The notes under the pieces are model-generated. The model saw only the letters and a program-made list of their open reading frames with translations. It made no database searches and was not told the origin of the DNA. The position numbers and the translations under genes were made by a program. 64,000 nucleotides of DNA from Chondrosia reniformis (lineage: Eukaryota > Porifera > Demospongiae > Chondrillida > Chondrillidae), in the NCBI GenBank assembly GCA_947172415.1, contig OX359190.1, positions 2,046,001-2,110,000 on the forward strand, written 5' to 3'. Positions 35,060 to 48,200 of this stretch are shown here, piece by piece; position 1 is the stretch's first letter; each line of letters starts with the position of its first letter.

Positions 35060-37636
35060 CTAACAAATGAATGGCATGTCGGGCATGTCTTGTGATGTAC
35101 TTCGTGTGGGGGAGGACTTTGAACTCTGTCGGGTAGTTCTAGTTACCTCTGGAGGGGAGGTGTCCCAGGAGGGGGTGTGGTCCTTCTCTTTGGATTTACT
35201 CTTCTCAGACTTGACTGGTTTGTGTTTCTTCTTATCGATCTTCTTTTGTTTCTTCTTTGAAGACTTTCCTACAGTGATACAACGTCATACAGGGGCTTGG
35301 AGTGGAGGGTGGAGGCTGTATAGGCTCTATATGTATACACACTTGTATGTTTAGCTGATCTAGTCTAGTGCACTTTGACTGTGAAGTACACACTAACTTT
35401 ATTACACAAAATTTGATATAGGCTGAGAATAGGTTTAGTAATATTCTCCTAAAGTCAATCCATAACTTAATATAGGTACTGTCATTGGATATACAGTACA
35501 ATAAAATGATATAGCACTGGTTACACAAGACACATGCTAGGTGCTTCATATTGTACCTTCTTTGTGTAGTGATGATGCAATACTGGCAGCACTCCCTGTG
35601 GAGCTGGTCTCCCAGTTTCCCTTCTTACTCAGAGGAGGAGCTAACGGTTCATGTTCCTTAATACCTAGCACATTTGAAGTGTATAACAGACCATCACATC
35701 ACAATATTCCATAAAGTATTAATTTAGTAATTCTAAAATAAGTTACACAATTCAGAATGCAGGTGAGTGTTGATCTAAAGTATATGTAGTGAACAGTCCA
35801 TTGGTCAATAGGTACATTGCTTGCATATATTCTATACACATGTACGTGCATGTTGTATGTGAAGGTCTATTCTGACCAACTGTATGGAGGTAGACATTAT
35901 TACTTTCATTGAGTGAGTCTTCATCTTGAAAAGATGGTCTTCTCTTCCCAAGAGGCGAGAGCTTGGAGGAGGAGCTCAGCAGTCTTGTTCTTATCTCCTT
36001 CCTCTGCTCCTCTGTGTGCTGGGGACACTTGACTGAACGTGTACACAGTCTCTTTGTCCTCTCAGACACAACTCCACAAATTGAGTTCAATGTACTTCTT
36101 TGCTTTTCTGAGGAGAGAGAGAGAGAGAGGATTAGTAGAGCCAAAAATGTCAACAGAAAACAGAAATGTACTACAATAAAATATACAAATTTACTATTAA
36201 GTATGGAAGGTATACATCCATAATATGACTTTAAAAGAAATTTCGTCTCATACATAGTTCAACTGTATCAATCTCTTAAATGTTTTTAGCATGAAACACA
36301 CTTGCATTGCACTGAAGTTGAAATGCTTGACAAGCGATTATATTTTTAGACATTCAAAAAGTCCAAAATATCAACTATTTCTGTTCAATGTAAAGCTATA
36401 GCTACAGCTGGAAGGAAGTCTTAATTTATACTGTTTCCATGGCAACACATACTTACTGACCTTGAGGAAATGTTAGGAAGTTGGCAACCGTTAGTGGAAC
36501 AGAAGTTGGCTGAAGGAAATAATTTATTTTACTGATATAATTATTGTATAAATATCATATATACATTTGTACTAAGTTATAAAGATGTACACTCACAATA
36601 GCTATACAAACATACTTTAGTCTTCTCTGTGGTTTGTGTGGGAGGGGGAGGAGGAGGAGGGGGCGGGTCTATCTTGACACTCCTCTTTGGAGTAGGTGAA
36701 GCTGTTCTGTCTTTCTCCCTATCTCTCTCCCTGTCCTTCTTTGGCCTCTTGGAACCTGCAGTTAAGAAGGTCAGCTAGGAATGTATGCAACCAGTTGTGT
36801 GATTCATAAGTCAGATCTCTAATAGATATAATTATATTTGGGTACTTAAATCTAGTCAACTATTGCTTTCAAATAATTAATTATGAAATAGTAATGACTT
36901 ACACGCATTTACATCTTATAACACCAAATAAATACTATATTTAGTCTTTTACAGATTAAGATTGTTGAGAATGGCTGACAAGATTAGAAATTTTATACCG
37001 TATCTCCTAATATTGCAATACATGTATACCTTGGAGAGTACACATGTATATGTGTATATATCTTATATTCAATAAAAGTGATTGGTGGATCTCATCAAGA
37101 CTGTACAACCGAGTCTCAATTATGGCCAATCTAATCCATTCCAAAGACATGACATTCCACTACTGATGTTACAATTTACTGCTCTAATGGTAAACTCTTT
37201 ACTCTTTGGAGACATTTTCTTGTCATAATGTCAAATTTCACCTCGTTACTTATATTCTAAAGTCAAGCATTAGTTCTACTCATGACTCTTGTCTCTCATC
37301 TTTCTTACCTCTTCGGTCAATGTTAGCTGGATCTGGGTCGATCAGTTCTTAGTAGTATCCCAGTTTAATAGCATGATGAAGTTCAAAGGCTACTTCTAGA
37401 AATAATTCATCTACGTTTGTAAAAACCATAGCATATATGGTAAAGCTGTATTAGTAGTGTTCGCTATATAAATATTACGAAATGATGCATACCTTAGATT
37501 AGTTTTTAATGAGAATTAAGGAAATATTGCTTGATTCAACAGAAAATATGAAATAATTATAAAATTGTACAAAAATGGTAGACTTACAAGTGCTGTATCT
37601 AACTGTTCCTGATTGACTATATGAGAAGTCCTCCAT
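35060..37636 (-). pseudogene. ATXN7L3/Sgf11-like copy C, zinc-finger exon deleted
   Basis: The last exons, the SCA7-type exon (CTRSVKCPQHTEEQRKEIRT), the Lys-rich/polyproline exon (about 36751–36612) and exons 1–2 can be recognised. The whole exon equivalent to 9272–9021, with the CPKC...HLEKC finger, is deleted near 37180. One extra base after the ATG (atggagg for atggag) also shifts the first exon. The product could not bind as an Sgf11-type subunit. Confidence 0.8.
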
Positions 37637-38529
37637 CTTTTGAAAGCAACTGAATATTATATTTGTAACGATAGGAGGAGAAATGGTGTGATAGAGTATT
37701 CATACAGTATACCCTAATTTTTATGCAAAATGGGAGTTGTGTTTATAAACAAACAAACAATTAAAAGGTCACTAATTATCAAACTGCTGGAAGTTGTGTT
37801 TATAAACAAACAAACATGGATGGATTAGGACTTAGGGCAATCACTTTTAGAAGTAAGCTTCAATATTCAAAATATTCAAAAAGATGAGATGTTTGCAAAT
37901 TAATTGCAAATACCATACATTTTAGGATCGGAAATAAATTAATTTCTTAATTCCCTTTTACGTACATTATACGTAGGACCAAAAAGTGACGCATAACACA
38001 TTTATGATAAACAGTAGCTTCACAAGAATGTTGGGGAACAATAGGTAACCATTAATCACAACTCAGTCAATCCCACAAGTGTATGCATAAGGACTTTTCA
38101 ATAGTGTTAAAATGAGGAAAATTTGATAGCCTGCATAAATTAAATCATTGTGGCCTTTGAAGGCTGTGCTAGCACAATGGTATCTTATATAGTTGTGGGT
38201 ACGTGGTCTACTTTTCTAAGACCTTTTATACGTTACTCCCTACACAATGCACATGCTATGTAACAATCACAGCGTATACGTATATGTCAGGCCATACGGT
38301 ATACAAATAATGATTCAGCAACTAACTCAATGTATCCTTTAATGGTTTATCCTTTGACTTCTGAGTGTCTATAGAAACAGTATTAGTAACTCTTCAAATC
38401 AACCAGGTCAATTCACATGTGAGTAGGTGTTGGTAGAAGGCTAATTGCATTTTGTGTTTATGGACCTCAAAAGAGGTTGAATAATTTATGTATCACCAAA
38501 ATTCTCAAATATATATACGTAGACGACCA
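37637..38529. other. Spacer upstream of ATXN7L3-like copy C
   Basis: Collinear with 10063–10860 and carrying the twin forkhead-like repeat at about 37734–37816. No gene recognised. Confidence 0.6.
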
Positions 38530-38634
38530 TTTTTCTAACACACTGCTTGGAAGATGTACATAGAAACAAAAAGCTATCTAGTATAAGGAAACTCTTTGAA
38601 TCTATGTACGTATACAGACAGTGTGTTAGAAAAA
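38530..38634. repeat. Hairpin element in place of the minisatellite (unit C)
   Basis: Terminal inverted repeats ttttctaacacactg and cagtgtgttagaaaa enclose about 75 bp with inner inverted motifs (tgtacatag and ctatgtac). It sits where units A and B have the 17-bp minisatellite and its left flank. No clear target duplication, so it could be a MITE relic or a rearrangement junction. Unit D has it at 61016–61121. Confidence 0.65.
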
Positions 38635-38659
38635 CTTTAACTTAAACGTGTTCCATATG

Positions 38660-38900
38660 CCTCACATACTTCACATGCAGGTCTGCCATCCTTGCCATAT
38701 TCTGCAGACTAACCTCAACTAAGTAGGACCAGTAATTCCCGTGGACCAGAAAGACCTGCAGATCCAGAAGCTCCTTGTTCACCAGCTGCACCAGTTGGGC
38801 CACAACTGTTCCAGGTAAACTCTGTAGTAATGTATTACCAGGCATAGGAGCAACAGGTTCTTTCACCAATTATCTCCACCAGCTTCTGTGCATGGTAGAC
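38660..38900 (-). pseudogene. Collagen-like fragment (unit C)
   Basis: The 5' side of the frame is clearer here (MVKEPVAPMPGNTLLQSLPG) but a deletion after PGTV shifts out of the Gly-X-Y frame. It is a degraded relative of 13240–13420. Confidence 0.3.
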
Positions 38901-39204
38901 CGTGTTGTCTTTTGATCACATCGATCTTCTATAGCAGTTTGTAAAGTTTGTAAAAACCATTAGCAGTGTTAGCTATATAAACATTACGAAATGATGCATA
39001 CCTGTATTTGGAACTCGGGTTTTCCGGCGCCGGTTTTGTTTTCCTCTCAGAAGATAATCAGATCTACCGCCAATATGCCGACGATATGCAAAGGGGGCGT
39101 AACTGTAAATATTAGCGTCTATAGTTCCACGTTGTTAAAGTGACAGTTACAGTTAGAACAATTATTGAAGTGTTTTTCTCAGTTTTGTTCGCTTTGCTGA
39201 AGAT

Positions 39205-42200
39205 ATGAACAAAGATAAAGTGAGTTTACTTAATTGGTCTCTTGTAAGTAAAAGATGGGCGGAGCCGCCTGGAATCGAACGGTCTGACTGCGTCTCCTGC
39301 ACTCATTTAAAAAGACACAGGCTATAGATCTGAAATACTTAAAGCGTTGGGTTGAGTCTAATCGTAGAACAGATATCGCAAGTGAACCTGCATGCTCTGT
39401 CGGGACGTAGCTGGCATATCTTTACAGAGACTGTAGCTTCTGTTCGATTGGGTTTGTTTAGACTGTAGTTTTAAACCAGTCGACTATACGTATAAAGCCA
39501 CAAGCGATTCATATCCTTTTAGGGGACAAGTTAGAAAGCGAGGAACTGATTCCGTAATCTTTTTCATAACTGAATAACCATTCTGTTCCTCTACTGGTGG
39601 GAATTACTTTATCACTGTATATTCGTACGTTATGAAGTTTACTAACTTGACTACGTATGAGCCATGCATGCACGTTAAGACAAGATTTACGTTAAGAATA
39701 TTTAGACAAGAAGATTTACGGCACTTACAGATCTCATGCAAAGTGTTCTTACAATAAGCTGCTACAGAACTTGCTCCTTCCATGTCATTCAGTTCCTCCA
39801 AACAGTGAATATTATCTTTTCTTTCTTGTCTCTAATTAGGTATTTCAAAGTGACCTCCTGACAGCTGGAGGAGGTCACATCCTGAAACCAACTGAAATAC
39901 CGGAAGTGCCTATTCGAACCAAATTTACTAAAGCTGTTGTCATCAATCAAAGAGTATTTGTCTGCGGAGAGCAGATAGTTCAGATTTACGATGTTAAAAC
40001 CAATAAATGGTCAACACTATCTCCGAATTCTTTCGGTGGAAGTGGAGCCACCATCATAAAAGATCAGTTAACTCTGATAGGAGGTACAGACACTCATCGC
40101 ACTCGTACAAACAGGCTAGCGACATGGACAGGTGAAGAATGGTTAGAGCTATATCCTCCAATGCACAATGCCCGATCCGATCCAGGTGTTCTTGCTATTG
40201 AAGACTTAGTAATTGTGTCTGGAGGAGGAGCAGATCGCAGAGAAGTAGACACAATTGAATTCCTGGATGTTAAGAATAGAATATGGACCCAGTCGAATCT
40301 GAAACTTCCTCGACCATTATCAGCACACCACATGGCATTGTGTGGTGAATACATTTACATCTACTACTTCTGGAATGGATATTTTTGTAGAATGAATAAG
40401 AAGAATTTTATGGCTTCACTTACAACAAATGATGTACATCACTGGGAAGAGCTCGAGAATGCACCAGTGAACAGTTCGCTTTTACAAAACAGCACCCTAC
40501 CAGTCCTAGTAGGTCCAAAAGGAATCTTCATTTTCGAGAAGAAGAAGTGGACACAAATTAGTGAAGAAACATCTTATGGCTTAAATTGTACGGCTTCCCT
40601 CAACGGAACTACATTTCTCACCATTGGAGGACTACGAGGAGGACAATATCAGAAAAGAGCTGTACAGTACGATATTGCAGTTAAGGTTAGTAACTTATTT
40701 AATTACAAAACATTACATTTAAGTATTAAAAAGTCTTGTTAATATTCGTTGCGCGTTTCGCCTGCACTTTCTCCTTCAAATAGAAACATTAGAAGGTTTT
40801 ATTTCCTTCGTTAGAGTCACCTAACTTGTGCGCTCAGTGTACATGAAGCGCGTGTCAATGCTAACAAGACTTGTATTGTTTAAGTTCTCGTACGAGTGTG
40901 TTCTACGAGGGCTCTCACGAGTTTAAGTGGTAATTTGATTCCACTAAAGAAGACTGTTAAGTCTTCTTGCTCTTATAGCATTTGAAGGAGAGTGTGTACG
41001 TTTTATAAAAGTGCCAAGTTTTAAAACGGTTTCTTGTCGCGCTACACATGTAATTTAAGAGAAAGTAGTTTTATAGAAGTGCTAAGTTGTAAATCGGCAT
41101 TTAGACCTACACTTGGAATTAATTTAACATCCTGTGTACGTTCGTGTGATTAGTTAAAACTATGCAGTAGTGTCGGTTGTAGACACAATTAATAAACAGT
41201 TCCCAAACAGTAAATTGCTACAAAGTTTATTTGGCAGTCTAAAGTCGGCCATTTGACCAGTGAAAAATAGTCGTCAGCGTCTTAGGCAGATGATTATTAC
41301 TCGTATTAAAAAGATGTTGCTTTCTTAAATTATATTGTTAAGTATATGAAAGATAAATAAAGGCAAATAGATTTGTCAGTTGTCATAGAACCATAACTTT
41401 GAATGGTTTGAATACTTTTTTTTATAAAATGCTATTCCAAAGCTGTAGTGTACGTAGGTGTATAAGAGTATTAACATGTATTCTTAGGAGGGAGACACTA
41501 ACTTGAAGGAGGGAGACGCTAGCTTGAAGGAGGGAGACGCTAGCTTGAAGGAGGGAGACGCTAGCTTGAAGGAGGGAGATACTAGCTTGAAGGAGGGAGG
41601 CGCTAGCTTGAAGGAGGGAGACACTAGCTTGAAGGAGGGAGATGCTAGTTTGAAGGAGGGAGACAGTAGCTTGAAGGATGAATTTATTATTTTCAAGGTA
41701 GGTTTGTTGAAAGTTTATTTTGATATTTTCAACTGATATATTGTCATGTTGTAGGAGAAGGAAATGAAGGAGAAGCAGACATTGATTGATCAAGTAGAGA
41801 GATTGAAGCAATCTGAAAGAGAGTGCGAACTAAAGGTCAAAGAACTGATGGAGAGAAACACTCAGTTGAAGGTACGGTATCCTACTGTAGCACCTCCCGC
41901 ACCTCTGCTGATTTAACCTGGCTGGATGTATTAACACTGCCTGCACACAACATCACTAGTTATCCACCAGTTTACACCTAATAGAGTAAGGATTACTTCT
42001 GTAACTGCTTCCAACTTATCTCTTGATGGTTCGTCTTTTGACTTTTTGGACATCTAAAGACGCAGTTTGGTAAATATATTGTTGACAAAAGGTTTACCAA
42101 ACTGTGTCTTTAGATGTCAGAAGATGAACCATCCAAAAGATACAGTACATATGGGACATACAGACACTTTGTTAAATAGAAAGGCCAATTGAAGTCTCAA

Positions 42201-45200
42201 CCTGACTGGTGAAAGTACATTGTGGACTAGAGAGCCGATAGTGCACTGACATTACACATTATTTACAAATTAATGAGTTCCACCTCTTGACTTTGGTTTA
42301 TAGGAATCTACTGCAAGTTAACACATCTCATGTATGTACATAGATATGTTTGTATGTTACCACTGCTAGTCTGTTGGGAATGCCTAATTTCCAATATATA
42401 TTCAGTATCTTAAGATCTGGTGCTTAATGTGTCCACCTTTTTAATGTACTTTCTAAGATGCAATTTTGAATTAACTGTGTAGTTTAATTCTCTTTTACAA
42501 AAGTATTTGAAATTTGTTGAAAGCTTTCTACAAATGCTACATCTCACTTCCATTGATATATGCTCTGTTGTGTGTATATACAGACGGAAGTAGCTGATTT
42601 GAGCAGCAAAGGAACAGAGACACAACAGAAAATCATTGGACGTCTTGAGGTATGAAGACACTGGAGAGGATTTATAATGTGTTATTTGACTTACAGGCTC
42701 TTAATACTGTAGGAGAAGATAGCTGAACTGACTAGAGAACTGAGAGACACTCAGAAAGACAATCTACACCTGAAAGAACGTAATACAGATTTAACGGAGT
42801 CCAATAGCCAGTCTACTGTGAGTGTCACTATTGACATGTAATGAATATGGTCTTTGATCAACCCTTTTTGATGTAGGAGAAGATGGCTGAACTAACTAGA
42901 GAACTGAGAGACACTCAGAAAGACAATCTACACCTGAAAGAACGTAATACAGATTTAACGGAGTCCAATAGCCAGTCTACTGTGAGAGGCACTATTGACA
43001 TGTAATGAATATGGTCTTTGATCAACCCTTTTTGATGTAGGAGAAGATGGCTGAACTAACTAGAGAACTGAGAGACACTCAGAAAGACAATCTACACCTG
43101 AAAGAACGTAATGCAGATTTAATGGAGTCCAACAGCCAGTCTACTGTGAGTGTCACTATTGACATGTAATGAATATGGTCTTTGATCAACCCTTTTTGAT
43201 GTAGGAGAAGATGGATGAACTAACTAGAGAACTGAGAGACACTCAGAAAGACAATCTACACCTGAAAGAACGTAATGCAGATTTAACAGAGTCCAACAGC
43301 CAGTCTACTGTGAGTGTCACTATTGACATGTAATGAATATGGTCTTTGATCAACCCTTTTGATGTAGGAGAAGATGGCTGAACTAACTAGAGAACTGAGA
43401 GACACTCAGAAAGACAATCTACACCTGAAAGAACGTAATACAGATTTAATGGAGTCCAATAGCCAGTCTACTGTGAGAGGCACTATTGACATGTAATGAA
43501 TATGGTCTTTGATCAACCCTTTTTGATGTAGGAGAAGATGGATGAACTAACTAGAGAACTGAGAGACACTCAGAAAGACAATCTACACCTGAAAGAACGT
43601 AATGCAGATTTAATGGAGTCCAACAGCCAGTCTACTGTGAGTGTCACTATTGACATGTAATGAATATGGTCTTTGATCAACCCTTTTTGATGTAGGAGAA
43701 GATGGATGAACTAACTAGAGAACTGAGAGACACTCAGAAAGACAATCTACACCTGAAAGAACGTAATGCAGATTTAACAGAGTCCAACAGCCAGTCTACT
43801 GTGAGTGTCACTATTGACATGTAATGAATATGGTCTTTGATCAACCCTTTTGATGTAGGAGAAGATGGCTGAACTAACTAGAGAACTGAGAGACACTCAG
43901 AAAGACAATCTACACCTGAAAGAACGTAATACAGATTTAATGGAGTCCAATAGCCAGTCTACTGTGAGAGGCACTATTGACATGTAATGAATATGGTCTT
44001 TGATCAACCCTTTTTGATGTAGGAGAAGATGGATGAACTAACTAGAGAACTGAGAGACACTCAGAAAGACAATCTACACCTGAAAGAACGTAATGCAGAT
44101 TTAATGGAGTCCAACAGCCAGTCTACTGTGAGTGTCACTATTGACATGTAATGAATATGGTCTTTGATCAACCCTTTTTGATGTAGGAGAAGATGGCTGA
44201 ACTAACTAGAGAACTGAGAGACACTCAGAAAGACAATCTACACCTGAAAGAACGTAATGCAGATTTAACAGAGTCCAACAGCCAGTCTACTGTGAGTGTC
44301 ACTATTGACATGTAATGAATATGGTCTTTGATCAACCCTTTTGATGTAGGAGAAGATGGCTGAACTAACTAGAGAACTGAGAGACACTCAGAAAGATAAT
44401 CTACACCTGAAAGAACGTAATGCAGATTTGAAGGAGTCCAACATTGACTTAAAGGAATCTAACATTGAATTAAAGGAATCCATTTCAGAATTGAAGAAAA
44501 CACATTCGGATTTAAGCAGCCAGACTACTGTAAGTATCACTTTGTTGACATGTTATCCATACATGTTACATATAGTTACTTATCCAATCTTCTTATTGTA
44601 GGAGAAGATGGATGAACTGACTAGAGAACTGAGAGACACTCAAAGGAATGTAGACAAACTAGAATGTTCCAAAGTACACCTGGAAGAGCGTATCAATGAC
44701 TTAAATAAAACAAATTCTCATCTGGAGAAAACCAATTCTCTTCTGGAAGCAGGAAATTCTGATTTGAAGGTAATCCACTATTTTGACATGTAGATTTCTT
44801 ATTTTCATATATGTGTTAATGAGCTGAATGAACACTGTATGTAACATGTGAATGTGTTATTGCCTATTAATCTTAGATGGCACTTTGTAAGTATATGTAT
44901 GTATATAAATATGAGATACATTCACAACTAGTAACTGATTGACAAGACATCTATGTACTGCAATGTAGACTAGACTACAGCAGCAACAGCAAAGTACAGA
45001 AAGAGTTGCAGAGTTACAAGAGGAGAACATCAAACTGAGAGAAGAGAAGGTATTTCATTTCACTATTACTATACTCGGGAGTGATTATGGGTACTTCCTT
45101 TTAACATGTTTTACTAAACTACCATAAAGGGTAATAATTTGGGACAACTCATCTGACATTGCTAACCCTAATTATGTCCCAAATTATCCTATGCTACACT

Positions 45201-48200
45201 ATATGGACATACATAGTTACTTACTCCTGTAGAATCACTGGATCTGCAATATACACCTTTTAGTTAAACTAGTGCATTATGAAATAGTAATATATGTACA
45301 GTCTGTCTACATTGATAGTAAACGTGATATATACGTAAGTATTATGAATATCTTTATTGAACAAGAAATGGTCTCTCTTTCAAACACCTTGTATCAGCTG
45401 TGGAATAGACTGTTACAGATTTTTATAGCTTTTCTTCTAATATTTAGAAAACTGTTGATTCTTCTTATTTTTACTTGTGTAGAGCTTTCTTGAAGGTTCA
45501 TTGAAAGAAACTGAAGACAGAAGGAAAGCTTTAGAGGAAGAGAAGGCTAAAACTGAAAAGCAAGCTGAAGAGTTGAGGAGTAACATGTTGGGAAAGGTTG
45601 AAGGATTTGGTGCCATGTTAGAAGAAATGAAAAAATCATTAGATGTGTTGGAAGGTTAGCTTTTGCAGTCATTTATTTTGCAAAGAAGTGTACTAGACTT
45701 GTTAATTGAGCTATTTGATTCATTTCCACTATTTAGAAAAACAAAGCAAAGGAGAATTAATGAGGTGAGTATGTACGTATAAGCAATTCATTAATCTTTA
45801 AGTTGGTCCTGATACAATAGTCTATTACATTTGACTTGTAGCTATTTCTACTCATCAGATATAGAGTAAACCTCACCACTGACAATAGTCTACAGGTGTG
45901 AAGGAAGCTAGTAATTTGACTTTAGTTGGGCAAAGTTGTTATTACATGTTTCTGAAAATATTGAGATTAAACTGAAAGAAATATAGAGACTAAACTGACT
46001 CAAATTTGAATGGAGACTGGAATTATTGTCAATGTTATTTTAGTAAAGTTTTTAGTCCAAAAGAACCTGTACTAAACCACTTATGGTTAGTTTGTGTAAT
46101 ACAGTCAATTTTAAGAGAACTGAGGCTCTTGCTAATTCCTTCACCAGTAAGTCTTCCTGCTTTTAAATTAATTGTACTCAAATTGTTTGCTCACCATTTG
46201 AAGGGTCTGCCAGACCACCTCTGCAGTCCCTGATCTCTGACTAATGTACACCAGTTAACTGGGCCAGTTGACTACGGTACAAATTATAAAAAAGTTAACG
46301 TTCAACGGGCGTGCATACTAAAACGTAAGGGTTACAAACGGGTACGGGTACGGGCGTAGATAACGAAACGTACGGATCCGAGTTAGGTCGATCGACGGGC
46401 GTAGGGGAGAAAACGTACGGGTGTACACGATAAAAGTGTTAATTCTTTGAACATTCTTGTTTTCTACGTCACGAGGTGATACGTGTTAAATTCGTTAATC
46501 TTAAGGTGTAACATTGGTGCGCTATCAGTTCTTGAGTCGATAAATCTCCTTCACGCTTCAAGATGAGTCTTCGATTGGCCCTAAAAGTATCGCATGAACA
46601 AGCAGGTGAGCTATCTTTTCGTATTACGTCAAAAATGTACTGCACGTTATGTCGCAACCTCTGACTTCTTTCCACAGACGATTTTGCGCTGGTGCATTGG
46701 CCTGAAGAGGACTGCGTCAGCATGGTAGAAATCGCTAAATTCACGAGTCCCTGCCCTCCTGTTGTTGGCAATGGCTGCCAAGTTTTAGTCGGAAAGAAGA
46801 TTTACTCAGGTGTGACTGTGGCTATAGGTGTGTTCAACGGTTATTTTATCGATTATCGATAATCGTAGGCTACGTATATATAGACTCTGCACCCTCTACT
46901 GAACATAACCAACCAATAACTTACAGGTTCTCAAAAGGCAATGACGGATTTGGAAAATAACTATTTGAATGGATGCTTCGAAATTCCCATAATGCAAGAA
47001 AATAGACAGACAACACCCAAGATAAGTCAGCCTTCAACTCCCAAGACCAGTGAGACACACATGGATGGATGCATTGACATTGCTCCAATGCAAGAAAATG
47101 AACAAATAACACCCAAGGCAAGCCAGTGTAAGAACATAAAAAAGCGTGTGGCATTGGCTGAAATTAACACCAATACCAATACTGAAGAGTCCGCAGATGT
47201 AGAAGGGAATACAGGTGAAAAACCAAAGAGAAGGAAAAGGAATAGCAAGACAAAGGAAAAGAAAAATGAAGAAACTGGTGTGATACTGGATCTGGCAGAG
47301 TTTGATGAGGCTCAGAAAACCACCATTGCTGAAGAGTCCGCAGATGTAGAAGGGAATACAGGTGAAAAACCAAAGAGAAGAAAAAGGAATAGCAAGACAA
47401 AGGAAAAGAAAAATGAAGAAACTGGTGTGATACTGGATCTGGCAGAGTTTGATGAGGCTCAGAAAACCACCATTGCTGAAGAGATGAGGAGAGACTTAAA
47501 GAAAATTGTAGAAAATAACATGAAGATTGAAAAATCCATGGAAATAATGCAGAGGAGTATGAAAGAAATGATTGAAAAGGAACAGATGATGCAGAGGAGA
47601 ATGGAAGAAATGATTGAAAAGGAACAGATAATGCAGAGGAGTATGGAAGAAATGAAGGAACAGATGATGCAATTACAGCCAGCATATTCACAGCCAATTT
47701 CAGACATATTAAATTTTCCACAATTGCCTTCATTTAACTTTGGTGAAACAGAGCCTCAGATGTCACCTGTGATGCTGACTGCTTCTACACCTGGTCCAGC
47801 ATCATTCGAGAAAACTACAGAGTCACCTATGATGCTGGCTGCCTCTACACCAACATCCCTACCTCTCCAGAAAGAGTCACCTGTGATGTTCACTACACCT
47901 ATTCCCATTACCAAGGTCAGCAGTAAATTCACTGAACTGCCATCAAGTGAGATTAACAAACAACAACTTCAGAGTATACATGATGTATTGGAGAAACATA
48001 CTGCATTGCGTACTGAATGTAAACTAGGAGTGCTAGCTGTCAAATTAGCCAGAGAAGCAATATTTGGTGACCCAATCTTAAGAAGATGCACACCAAGAGG
48101 GTGGAATGATACCCCCGCATTGCCACAAGCAGAACTAAATTTACTTAAAACCATTCTCTTTGAGCAATTTCCACGTTTTTGGTCTTGCCCGGAAGAATAT

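Larger units (their letters stand above)
28805..41113. repeat. Segmental tandem duplication, unit C
   Basis: Third copy of the array unit, about 12.3 kb. It lacks the 17-bp minisatellite and has a small hairpin element at the matching place. It also lacks the zinc-finger exon of the ATXN7L3-like gene. The 3' half of KCD3 resembles KCD1, while the ATXN7L3/spacer half resembles unit D. Confidence 0.95.

Noticed and set aside
46469-46771. Minus-strand 100-codon frame at the left of the Tc1/mariner element
   Set aside because: Overlaps exons 1–2 of the plus-strand BEN-like gene, which splice in phase.
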